64,000 nucleotides of DNA from Altererythrobacter ishigakiensis (lineage in GTDB: Bacteria; Pseudomonadota; Alphaproteobacteria; Sphingomonadales; Sphingomonadaceae), in NCBI RefSeq assembly GCF_001663155.1, contig NZ_CP015963.1, forward strand, positions 558,001-622,000, in the 5' to 3' direction. The notes below the pieces were generated by a model. It did no database searches. It saw only the letters and a program-made list of their open reading frames with translations, and was not told the DNA's origin. The first letter of the stretch is position 1, and each line of letters starts with the position of its first letter. The translations under genes and the position numbers were made by a program. Shown piece by piece: positions 7,782 to 15,691 of the stretch.

Positions 7782-8990
7782 TCAGAGACCTAGGACGGTC
7801 TTTGCGATGATATTCTTCTGCACTTCGTCTGATCCGCCAAAGATCGTCGCGGCGCGATTATTGAGGTATTTGCCCATCGCGGTTTGTGCCAGTTCACTGC
7901 CCACTGGTTCTGGCGCTTCATTGCCGTAAAGCGGACGGTCGACCGGCAATTGCAGCGCGTCATAGCCGAGCAGTTCAAGCCGCAGCGTGTCGATTTCCTG
8001 CCCGATGTTCGAGCCCAGCAGTTTGACCAGCGACGTTTGCGGGCCGGGCGCACGACCTTTGGCCAGATCGGCCAGAATACGCAGCTCGGTGACTTCAAGT
8101 GCCTCTGCATTGAGCCGCGCGCGCGATAGCCGGTCACGGAAACGCGGATCGTGTGCCACGGCGCCATTGACGCCGGAGGGTTGCGTTTCGGCCAGTTCGC
8201 GCAGCCGCTCGATACTTTGCAGCAGGCGCGGCGCATAACATGATCCGCCGCGTTCGTTTTCCAGCAGGAACTTGGCGATCGACCAGCCTGCTCCCTCCTC
8301 GCCGATGCGGTTCTCGACCGAAGTCACCGCATCGGTGAAGAACACCTGGTTCACTTCGTGGTCGCCCGACATCGACAGGATCGGGGACACTTCAACGCCC
8401 GGCTGGTCCATCGGGATCAACAGGAAGGTGATTCCTTGCTGCTTCTTGCCGCTGGAATCGGTGCGCACCAGCGCAAATATCCAGTCGGCATGATGTGCAT
8501 GTGTAGTCCAGATCTTCGACCCGTTAACGACGTATTGATCGCCTTCAAGCCGTGCCGAAGTCTTGAGCGAGGCAAGGTCAGAGCCTGATCCCGGCTCGGA
8601 ATAACCCTGACACCAATAGTCTTCGCCGGAAAGAATGCGCGGCAGGAAGCGGGCCTTTTGCTCAGGCGTGCCGAATTCGCAGATCACCGGGCCGACCAGA
8701 CGCAGGCCCAGAATCGAAATCGCAGGCGCGCCGGCCAGCGCACATTCCTTTTCAAAGATGAACTTTTGCGTCGGCGTCCAGCCGGTGCCGCCATCTTCCT
8801 TCGGCCAGTGATACGCGACCCAACCCTTGTCATTCAGGATACGGTGCCATTCCATCCCGATATCGGGCTCGACAAATACGCCGGGCGTGCGCCGTGCACC
8901 GTCTTTCAAATGTTCAGGTAAGCTTTCCTTCAGGAAGGCACGCACTTCGTCACGAAATGCCAGGTCTTCGGGTGAGAAATCCATGTCCAT
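7782..8990 (-). CDS. Acyl-CoA dehydrogenase, long subunit (FadE-like)
   Basis: A 402-residue flavoprotein of the acyl-CoA dehydrogenase superfamily: an N-terminal helical domain, the middle beta domain with YSEPGSGSDLA and WTTHAHHADW, and a C-terminal helical domain ending in IFGGSDEVQKN. It lacks the Glu found in the YEGT motif of short-chain enzymes. Its length and the presence of a shorter 355-residue paralogue in the same operon resemble the alpha2-beta2 dehydrogenases of steroid side-chain degradation (FadE28/FadE29 type). The likely role is introduction of a 2,3-double bond in a bulky acyl-CoA, passing electrons to ETF. Heteromer formation is inference. Confidence 0.87.
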   Translation of the reverse strand: MDMDFSPEDLAFRDEVRAFLKESLPEHLKDGARRTPGVFVEPDIGMEWHRILNDKGWVAYHWPKEDGGTGWTPTQKFIFEKECALAGAPAISILGLRLVGPVICEFGTPEQKARFLPRILSGEDYWCQGYSEPGSGSDLASLKTSARLEGDQYVVNGSKIWTTHAHHADWIFALVRTDSSGKKQQGITFLLIPMDQPGVEVSPILSMSGDHEVNQVFFTDAVTSVENRIGEEGAGWSIAKFLLENERGGSCYAPRLLQSIERLRELAETQPSGVNGAVAHDPRFRDRLSRARLNAEALEVTELRILADLAKGRAPGPQTSLVKLLGSNIGQEIDTLRLELLGYDALQLPVDRPLYGNEAPEPVGSELAQTAMGKYLNNRAATIFGGSDEVQKNIIAKTVLGL

Positions 8991-8993
8991 GGC

Positions 8994-9749
8994 CTATTCC
9001 CCTTCTCTCATGGCCCATGCGATTCCCCGTCGCAGCAGGTCATAATAAACGTCATAGTTCCAGGCGCACATTTCCTTGTGAGGGTAGAAATCCGCCATGC
9101 CGGGTAGATCGTAGTGCCCGCGGCAATGGCCCAGCGCGTTGTAAACGATGCGCCCTTTGCCGATGTCGCGCGTGTACAGGATCGGAACGGTCGTCTTGTC
9201 CCATTGTTCCTTGGTGAAGCCGGTCGCTTCGCCTTCGAACGTCGTCTGCATCAGCGTGTCGATCGGCGCGGTGGTGTCTGACAGATAAAGCTCGTCGACG
9301 ATCTCGAAATCGTCGATCCCGCGGGTCATCTCATGGTCCTTGTTGACCACTTCCACGGGGAAGGGACCAATCGGCGGGTGCGCCTTAAACTGCGTGCCGA
9401 GCATTTCCATCAAGCCGGTGGTATCGTCGGGCGCATCGACCAGCCCGCTCTCGGTAAAGACCAGGATCGAATTGGTCCCATGCAGCGCCAGCCATTTTCC
9501 GCCCGCTTCCAGCCAGCTGCGCAGTTGCTGTGCCTGTTCTTTGGTCGGGAGAAGGTCGCAAGTGTAAGTGACCAGGAAACGGCACTGGTCAAGCCGATCT
9601 AACCCTGAATAATCCGCCGCTACTGTGGTGCGGATATGCGGATGCTCCATCAGCAGCTTGAGCACTTCCAACCGCGCATAATCGATGTCGTGATACTTCC
9701 CCGCCGCAATGAAATGCGCGTCGATCCGGGTTGCTGGTTGTTCTGCCAT
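8994..9749 (-). CDS. ThuA-like domain protein
   Basis: A 251-residue protein with the ThuA fold (a class I glutamine-amidotransferase-like domain). Visible hallmarks are the N-terminal AAGKYHDIDY, a central LALHG strand-turn, the DELYLSD segment and a C-terminal GKGRIVYNALGH strand. The family is named after trehalose utilisation, but its biochemistry is poorly known. Here the gene sits inside an acyl-CoA catabolic operon, three bases upstream of a dehydrogenase gene, so a role in sugar use is unlikely. A second, divergent copy is at 14906-15691. The reaction is not predictable. Confidence 0.8.
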   Translation of the reverse strand: MAEQPATRIDAHFIAAGKYHDIDYARLEVLKLLMEHPHIRTTVAADYSGLDRLDQCRFLVTYTCDLLPTKEQAQQLRSWLEAGGKWLALHGTNSILVFTESGLVDAPDDTTGLMEMLGTQFKAHPPIGPFPVEVVNKDHEMTRGIDDFEIVDELYLSDTTAPIDTLMQTTFEGEATGFTKEQWDKTTVPILYTRDIGKGRIVYNALGHCRGHYDLPGMADFYPHKEMCAWNYDVYYDLLRRGIAWAMREGE

Positions 9750-9750
9750 A

Positions 9751-10521
9751 TTAGCTCCTTATCGACCCGCCGCCATCAACCGTGATGTCACAGCCGGTGG
9801 TGAAGCTTGCTTCGTCGCTGGCTAGCCAGACCACAGCGCGTGCGACTTCCTCCGGCTCGCCGATACGGTTCATCGGATGGGTCGCAGCGAAGTCGCGCTC
9901 GATATTCTGCGGCTCATCCGCGCCTGAATATTTGTAGCGATTGTACATTGGCGTGCGGATTGCACCCGGGTGCACCATGTTCGCCCGGATCGGAACCCCG
10001 CGTTCAGCGCAGTCGAGCGCGACGGAGCGGGTCAAGCCTAGCAGGCCCGCTTTCGATGCGCTGTAAGCGGCAACAAAGGCCGCAGCGCGTATCGCGATCA
10101 TTGATCCGATGTTGACGATGGCGCAGGGCTCGCCGCTAGATTCCATCGCGGGCAGCGCAGCGCGCATACCGTAATATGGCCCGTTGAGGTTGATATCGAT
10201 GGTGCGTTCCCAGGTATCGAGCGTGCCGTCGACGACATTTCCGGGCTCCGAGATTCCAGCGATGTTGCACAGCACGGTCAGCTTGCCGAAACGTTCCTGC
10301 GTCGCTTTCACCGCTTCATGCCAACGGTCGAGATTGCGCACGTCGAGCTCGAATGCTTCGGCATTGTCGCCCAGCTCCTCGGCCAGCTCGCGAGCCTTGT
10401 CGATCTGAACATCGCACAGCATGACGCTGCCGCCTTCGTCCACGATCATCCGGCCAACCGTGGCGCCTATCCCTTCCGCACCGCCGGTGACCAGCGCAAC
10501 CTTTCCGCTCATGCGTCCCAA
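9751..10521 (-). CDS. SDR-family oxidoreductase
   Basis: A 256-residue classical SDR: TGGAEGIG near residues 12-19, the NAG-equivalent as NIAG, and YSASK after a conserved Ser. It ends with the family-typical TVDGGG segment. The frame opens with TTG at 10521, six bases after GGGGAGAG; an ATG three codons later (10512) is the alternative. It is probably an NAD(P)-dependent 3-hydroxyacyl-CoA or alcohol dehydrogenase in the same operon as the thiolase-like and acyl-CoA dehydrogenase genes. Confidence 0.85.
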   Translation of the reverse strand: MGRMSGKVALVTGGAEGIGATVGRMIVDEGGSVMLCDVQIDKARELAEELGDNAEAFELDVRNLDRWHEAVKATQERFGKLTVLCNIAGISEPGNVVDGTLDTWERTIDINLNGPYYGMRAALPAMESSGEPCAIVNIGSMIAIRAAAFVAAYSASKAGLLGLTRSVALDCAERGVPIRANMVHPGAIRTPMYNRYKYSGADEPQNIERDFAATHPMNRIGEPEEVARAVVWLASDEASFTTGCDITVDGGGSIRS

Positions 10522-10535
10522 AAGCGTCTCTCCCC

Positions 10536-11681
10536 TCAGCTTTGCAGAATTGCGACAGCGCTAAGCCCCGGCGCGCCATAAACATGGCTGTATCCGGTTT
10601 TCGCCCCTTCAACCTGCCGCTCGCCTGCGCGTCCGCGCAATTGCTGCACGTTTTCATAGACTTGACGCAGACCTGATGCGCCGATTGGCTCGCCGCAGGC
10701 TAGGCATCCGCCGTCGGTGTTCACCGGCAGCTTGCCGCCGATTTCGGACCAGCCATTGGCAAGCCATTCTTCCTGTTCGCCATCTTTGCAGAAACCGTTT
10801 TCGGCCATGTGCATGATTTCCGCGCCGCTTTCGGTGTCCTGCAGCTGCGCCACATCAATGTCTTCCGGCCCGATGCCTGCTCCTTCGAACGCGGCTTGTG
10901 AAGCAAGTACGGTCGGCTTTCCGCCTTCCTTGATGCTGACACCTGCCTGAAACACCTCGAAGCTGTCAGGCGGGCGAGTCTTCACCGCGACCTTGGCGAT
11001 CTTCACCCCGTCCGCGCCCAGCTCCTTCATCTTCTTTTCAGATGCCAGGATCAGCGCAACGCCACCTTCGGCCGGCGCGCAGAACATATATTTGGTCAGC
11101 GGATCATTGATCATCGGCGCGTTCATGATCGTGTCGAGATCAATCGGGCTGCGCCGCCACGCATGCGGTGTGATCGTGCCGTTCTTGAACGCTTTTTCAG
11201 CTACGCGGCCCAGTGTCGTGCGGCTGATCCCGTGCAATTGCATGTAACGCTGAATTTTCAGCGCGAAGAATTGCGTGGTCAGCATCATACCCGTTTGGCC
11301 ATACCATTCGGGCAGGCCATAATCGGATGGCTTGGCGTTGAACGCGCCGCGCGGGTGCTTGTCGAAACCTACCGCCAGCGCGAGATCATAGAACCCGCTG
11401 GCGATTGCCATCTGCGCCGAAACCAGCGCGCTGCCGCCCGTCGCGCAGCCATTGGCGACATTGGTGAAGGGCAGGCTGGTCAGCCCCAGCTCATTGACCA
11501 TGATGTCAGCATTGCCTGCGGCCGCTGACCCGCCATAGGCGCATTCGATATCGGTCCACTCAAGGCCCGCATCGGCCATGGCTTCGCGCACCGCAAAGAC
11601 ACCCTGTTCGCGGCCTGATCGACCGTCTGTGCGCCCGAAGGGATGGATGCCTGCGCCGATGATATAGACGTCTTCACTCAC
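10536..11681 (-). CDS. Thiolase-like lipid-transfer protein (possible aldolase)
   Basis: A 381-residue thiolase-superfamily protein of the non-condensing SCP2/lipid-transfer group. The N-terminal YIIGAGIHPFGR, the NGCATGGSAL segment with the nucleophile-position cysteine, and the C-terminal GGCLACGEPIGASG are visible. In steroid degraders such proteins (Ltp2 type) act with a DUF35 partner as retro-aldolases that remove a side-chain unit. Here a DUF35 gene lies directly upstream. GTG 11681 was chosen because GGAG precedes it and its GTGA overlaps the DUF35 stop codon; an ATG further upstream adds 11 residues. The aldolase activity is inference from context. Confidence 0.85.
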   Translation of the reverse strand: MSEDVYIIGAGIHPFGRTDGRSGREQGVFAVREAMADAGLEWTDIECAYGGSAAAGNADIMVNELGLTSLPFTNVANGCATGGSALVSAQMAIASGFYDLALAVGFDKHPRGAFNAKPSDYGLPEWYGQTGMMLTTQFFALKIQRYMQLHGISRTTLGRVAEKAFKNGTITPHAWRRSPIDLDTIMNAPMINDPLTKYMFCAPAEGGVALILASEKKMKELGADGVKIAKVAVKTRPPDSFEVFQAGVSIKEGGKPTVLASQAAFEGAGIGPEDIDVAQLQDTESGAEIMHMAENGFCKDGEQEEWLANGWSEIGGKLPVNTDGGCLACGEPIGASGLRQVYENVQQLRGRAGERQVEGAKTGYSHVYGAPGLSAVAILQS

Positions 11682-12097
11682 GAGCTTTTCTCCGGACGAT
11701 AGGCAAAGGTGCAATGCGTGTCGCTGAACGGCGTGAGGCAGAACTCCATCGGCATGCCCAGCTCCAGCTGTTCAAGCGTTGCATCGACAATGCGGCTTTC
11801 GACAATCACCTCGCCGGGCAATTCGATATAGCCAAGCAAAAATGGCTTGAAGTCAGGCGGGCCTTCGCCTTCGCCGCTGCCCCAACCTTCATAGGGTTCT
11901 TTTGGCAGGAAACCCTGGGTGGTCCAGCTCCACAGCTTGCCATGGCGCGACAGCTTGACCGGCTCGACACCGTCTGCCGCATCGCCTTGCGGCATGGGAA
12001 ACACGATCTCGCCCGAAGGCAAGCGGCCACCCATCAGATGCGGTTCGCCATCATGGCTCCAAAGCTCTGGATCAACTGGTGCAAGCGCGCCCATCAC
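11678..12097 (-). CDS. DUF35 OB-fold protein
   Basis: A 139-residue protein with the C-terminal OB-fold of DUF35 (LLGYIELPGEVIVESRI and following strands). The N-terminal zinc-ribbon cysteines found in many members are absent: no CxxC pair occurs. DUF35 proteins partner with thiolase-like enzymes and stabilise or complete their active sites. The gene overlaps the acyl-CoA dehydrogenase upstream (ATGA) and the thiolase-like gene downstream (GTGA), as expected for a subunit made in stoichiometric amounts. It is probably an accessory subunit of the product of the next gene. Confidence 0.8.
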   Translation of the reverse strand: MMGALAPVDPELWSHDGEPHLMGGRLPSGEIVFPMPQGDAADGVEPVKLSRHGKLWSWTTQGFLPKEPYEGWGSGEGEGPPDFKPFLLGYIELPGEVIVESRIVDATLEQLELGMPMEFCLTPFSDTHCTFAYRPEKSS

Positions 12098-13161
12098 GCC
12101 GCCTCCGCATATTCGACCAGGTTGGAATCGGCATCGCCAAACAATTTCGACAGCAGCAACACGCGCTTCATCGCATGGCCGATGGCGAGCTCATCCGTGA
12201 CGCCCATGCCACCGTGCATCTGCACGGCTTCGCGCGCGATATGATCGGCGTTCTCGGTTATATAGGCTTTCGCACCTGCTACATTGCGCTGCCATGAGGC
12301 TACATCTGCGTCATCGCCCAAAGCAGCCCGGTAGAGCATCGAGCGTGCCTGCTCGATCCGCGCATAGCAATCGACCAAGCGGTGCTGCAGCGCCTGAAAA
12401 CTGCCGATAGGCACCCCGAATTGTTCGCGCTCTTTGACGTAAGCCACTGTGTCATCAAGCAAACGCTGCCCCAGACCGGCAAGTTCGGCTGCGGCCAGCA
12501 AGCGAATTTGCGCGACGATATGCTGCAGCGCCTCGGATGATATGTTTAGCTTCTCGCCTGTAACACGCGTAAAGCGCAGCTCGCCGGCCATGCTGCCATC
12601 AGCCATGCGATAAGAACGAACCTGCAGGCCTTGTGCATCGGCGGGGATCAGAAAGAACTCTGTCGCGTCACCGTCGCGCGCGGACACGATAAACTGGTCA
12701 GCCAATGCAGCGCCGAGAACAAATGTCTTCTCGCCGGTGATTGCGCCGCCATCGCACCTGGTCTGTTTCGCTTCCAGACTATAACGCTGATTGCGCTCAG
12801 CCCACGCAAGCGCGACGAAGCTTTCGCCGGACAGCACGCCTTCCAGCGCTTCGTTTGCGCCAGCCGCACCCAGCAGCAAAGCGGGCAATACGCCATTCTC
12901 TAGCCAAGGGTCAGGAGCATTGGCCTTGCCGATCGCCTCGCCAACCAGCGCAAGATCAAGGATCGAACCGCCCATGCCGCCTACTTCTTCGCTTGCAGCC
13001 AGCGCGATCAGCCCCAGCTCTGCCAGATCTTGCCAGCGCGCCATGTCATATCCGCCTTCATTCATGCGCAGTTTGCGGCGTGCCTCTACATCGATGGGCG
13101 CAGTGAAGCGCTCGACAGTGGCGCGGAACAGTTCTTGTTCTTCAGATAGGTCGAAGTTCAC
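12094..13161 (-). CDS. Acyl-CoA dehydrogenase, short subunit (FadE-like)
   Basis: A 355-residue acyl-CoA dehydrogenase family member, shorter than the 380-400 residues of homotetrameric enzymes. The N-terminal EEQELFRATVERF helix, a middle domain and a C-terminal domain with AVQMHGGMGVTDE are present. The FAD-binding and substrate motifs of the middle domain look weaker than in the 7782-8990 product. The size pair matches alpha2-beta2 enzymes in which one subunit lacks full activity. It overlaps its neighbours by four bases on both sides, so it is part of one operon with the P450 and DUF35 genes. Confidence 0.85.
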   Translation of the reverse strand: MNFDLSEEQELFRATVERFTAPIDVEARRKLRMNEGGYDMARWQDLAELGLIALAASEEVGGMGGSILDLALVGEAIGKANAPDPWLENGVLPALLLGAAGANEALEGVLSGESFVALAWAERNQRYSLEAKQTRCDGGAITGEKTFVLGAALADQFIVSARDGDATEFFLIPADAQGLQVRSYRMADGSMAGELRFTRVTGEKLNISSEALQHIVAQIRLLAAAELAGLGQRLLDDTVAYVKEREQFGVPIGSFQALQHRLVDCYARIEQARSMLYRAALGDDADVASWQRNVAGAKAYITENADHIAREAVQMHGGMGVTDELAIGHAMKRVLLLSKLFGDADSNLVEYAEAA

Positions 13162-14396
13162 TTGGCCACCTCGTAGGTAATGGGCAGCTTGGTCACTCCG
13201 CGCAGCATGATGTTAGGCAGGATGGTGATCCCGTCTTCATCAGCCAGCTGGAAGTTGTCGAGCCGCTCAAGCAGCTCGTCAAAGGCGACGAACATCTCCT
13301 TGCGGCTGAGCATATTGCCCACGCACATATGCGGGCCCTTGCCAAAGGCGAGATGCGCGCGCGCGTTTTTGCGATCAATCAGGAATGCGTCCGGGTCTTC
13401 GAACTTGGCCGGATCGCGGTTGGCCGCGGCATAGCGAACCTGCAACATTGAGCCCGCTGCGATCTTCTCACCGCCCAGTTCAACGTCTTCTTTGACCACG
13501 CGCCAGATGCCCGCGCTGGGCGATTCATAACGTAGCATTTCCTCGACCATGTTCTGGATCAGCTTGGGATCGCGCCCGCCCGCTGCCGCCTTGGCTTTTG
13601 CCATCTGCTCGGGATTGCGGATCAACTGCAGCAAGCCACCAGCGATGGTCGATGTCGTCGTCTCGTTTCCGGCGACCATGAATTGCTGCATGATCGACAT
13701 GATTTCTTCGTCGGTCAGCGGGGTTTCGCCTTCGACACGAGCTTCGACGAGGTCAGTCAAAAGATCGTCGCCGCCATTGGCACGGCGATCATCGATCAGC
13801 CCCTTCATGTAACGCTGATAGTCAACGAAACTGCGCACGCATTCGAGTTGGCGCTCGCGGTCAATCAGCTGGCTGAAACGGTCAACCGCTGCATCGGACC
13901 AGTCCTTCACCTGCTTGGGATCGTTATCGAGTCCGATCTGCTGCGCGATCATCGCAACGGGCAAGGGGATCGCGAAATCCTCCACAAAGTCACCGCCGCC
14001 TTTTTGCGCCATCTTCTCGATCAATTCGATCGACTTCTTGCGCATGTCGGCTTCGATCGCGTTCACACGCGGTGCGGAGAATGCCAGGTTCACCAGCTTG
14101 CGGTTACGGGTGTGGACCGGATGGTCAGCGGTCAGCAGTGTTGGCGGATTGTCCCATCCTTCCGCCAGAATTGCATCGATCTCTTCATCGGCAGCGCCCA
14201 TCAGTGAAGCAAAATCGTTTGAATAGATTTCGGGCTTGGCGGTGACTTCTGAAACCAGCTCGTAGGAATAGACGACCCAGGCATTGGCTTCGGCCACAAA
14301 CTCAAGCTTGACGTCCGCTTCGTGCGCCTCACGATAATAGTCAAACGGATCAACCAGAGTTTCCGGTGCGAACAGATTGCCGGCAGGCTTGTTCAT
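13158..14396 (-). CDS. Cytochrome P450
   Basis: A 412-residue soluble bacterial P450. The I-helix oxygen-activation motif AGNETTTST lies near residue 240, the ExxR (EEMLRYES) near 280, and the haem-binding FGKGPHMCVG near 355 with the axial Cys. It inserts one oxygen atom into a C-H bond using two electrons from a ferredoxin system that is not encoded nearby. As first gene of the operon containing the acyl-CoA dehydrogenase pair, it may oxidise a terminal carbon of an alkyl side chain, like CYP125-type enzymes; this is inference. GGAG precedes the ATG. Confidence 0.92.
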   Translation of the reverse strand: MNKPAGNLFAPETLVDPFDYYREAHEADVKLEFVAEANAWVVYSYELVSEVTAKPEIYSNDFASLMGAADEEIDAILAEGWDNPPTLLTADHPVHTRNRKLVNLAFSAPRVNAIEADMRKKSIELIEKMAQKGGGDFVEDFAIPLPVAMIAQQIGLDNDPKQVKDWSDAAVDRFSQLIDRERQLECVRSFVDYQRYMKGLIDDRRANGGDDLLTDLVEARVEGETPLTDEEIMSIMQQFMVAGNETTTSTIAGGLLQLIRNPEQMAKAKAAAGGRDPKLIQNMVEEMLRYESPSAGIWRVVKEDVELGGEKIAAGSMLQVRYAAANRDPAKFEDPDAFLIDRKNARAHLAFGKGPHMCVGNMLSRKEMFVAFDELLERLDNFQLADEDGITILPNIMLRGVTKLPITYEVAK

Positions 14397-14531
14397 TTAT
14401 GCTGCTCCAATGCTCCCAAACTAGCTGAGTAAACTAGCCCCGCAGGCAGCACCGGCGCACTGCGTGAAAGTGTTAGGAACGGTAGGGATCGAGCCTCTTG
14501 ACCCTATCCAAATGAGCAGCTTTTCGGGTCT

Positions 14532-14909
14532 TTAGCCGCCGCCAAATTCGCGCTGAAACGTCGCCATGTCGAAATAGTCGCGCCATTGGGCAATTTTGCC
14601 TTCGCTATCGAGTTCGAATGTGCCCATCACCGGCAATTCGGCTCGGCGTCCGTCTTTGAGAATAAACGCATCGGTTCGTTCGGTCAGAACCGTGTTTCCA
14701 TTGGCGGCAATGGCATGAATTTCCCATTCACAGGTCTCCACGGGCCCCATGAAGCCATCAACTGCGCCGCGCATGGCGGCAACGCCTGTGATCGGTTCCA
14801 TCGGAATGTTGTGCCAGACAACGCCTTCCGCGCACATGGCGTACATGGCGTCGAAGTCTCCGCTGTTCCAATGGCCGACAAAGGCTTCGACGGTTTCGAT
14901 CGGGTTCAT
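14532..14909 (-). CDS. Limonene-1,2-epoxide hydrolase-like protein
   Basis: A 125-residue protein of the SnoaL/NTF2 fold closest to limonene-1,2-epoxide hydrolases. The WHNIPMEPI segment and the catalytic-type triad are visible: Arg and Asp in ERTDAF and Asp in WRDYFD, corresponding to the Arg99/Asp101/Asp132 set of the family. The expected reaction is hydrolysis of an epoxide, or another acid-base reaction at the same pocket. It is the last gene of the operon with a ThuA-like protein, an MDR reductase and a Mo oxidoreductase, and it overlaps the ThuA gene by four bases. Confidence 0.8.
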   Translation of the reverse strand: MNPIETVEAFVGHWNSGDFDAMYAMCAEGVVWHNIPMEPITGVAAMRGAVDGFMGPVETCEWEIHAIAANGNTVLTERTDAFILKDGRRAELPVMGTFELDSEGKIAQWRDYFDMATFQREFGGG

Positions 14910-15691
14910 GACGTTCCTCCTGCAGTAAAACGCAGCGCGTTCACCAAGACGCGCTGTACGTGTGGGCTGGCGTAGGTTTCAGGCCCATCGCCGAATTGGC
15001 AATAGACGAGCGGCGCGTTTCCAACTTGCCGCCACCACGCGACAAGATCGCTGCCATCGGGATGTTCCCAGCCTTTGTTGGCGAACATCTCGCCTGCGAC
15101 CGCCAGCGCCGCGGAATAGAAATTGTCGCGGGTGAATTCATGGCGCGCGCGGATCAGGGGATGCACCGCGCCTTCGTCAATTTGGCAAAGGTAAAGCTCG
15201 TCGGTGAAAGGGAATTGGTCCGGCAGCCCAGCAGTTACCGCGTGTTGGGCCACCACCTCGGCATTGTAAGTGATATCGTGGCGATAGCCGGAATCGGGCA
15301 CCGACTGCCCTTGCCATTCGCCGGGCTGATAAAGGAAACGTCCGCCAAGCATCTCCGCCCATTCGGGCCAGTCGGCCCACCCGGCGAGCGCGTGATGCAT
15401 CGCGACCACACCTTTTCCGCTGTCAAAGCGGCGGGCAATGGCTTGTTTGAAGCCCTCGGATGGTGGGCGGCTTGTTACAACTCCGTCGCCGAACGTGTAG
15501 CCACCCATGTCGTAGAACAGCAGTGCATCGGCTTCATCCACCGCGCCTTTGGCGACAGCTTGCTCCGCTTCCGGATGGATGAGGTGAAATACGTCCCAAT
15601 CGCCTAGCTCGCGGCCCAGCAGCCGAATCAGCGTGTCGAACGGCTCTTCCTCGTAAGGGTGCCCGCCAGACAAGACGAGCAAGCGTTTCAT
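14906..15691 (-). CDS. ThuA-like domain protein
   Basis: A 261-residue ThuA-fold protein and a divergent paralogue of the product of 8994-9749. Shared features are a Gly-x-His near the N-terminus (LSGGHPYEEEPF), a VAMHHALAGW strand-turn and DELYLCQ. The ATG at 15691 was chosen because it overlaps the stop of the preceding MDR gene (TGATG); the longer frame adds 42 Arg-rich residues that lie within that gene. The next gene downstream, an epoxide-hydrolase-like protein, overlaps by four bases. Enzymatic role unknown. Confidence 0.78.
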   Translation of the reverse strand: MKRLLVLSGGHPYEEEPFDTLIRLLGRELGDWDVFHLIHPEAEQAVAKGAVDEADALLFYDMGGYTFGDGVVTSRPPSEGFKQAIARRFDSGKGVVAMHHALAGWADWPEWAEMLGGRFLYQPGEWQGQSVPDSGYRHDITYNAEVVAQHAVTAGLPDQFPFTDELYLCQIDEGAVHPLIRARHEFTRDNFYSAALAVAGEMFANKGWEHPDGSDLVAWWRQVGNAPLVYCQFGDGPETYASPHVQRVLVNALRFTAGGTS

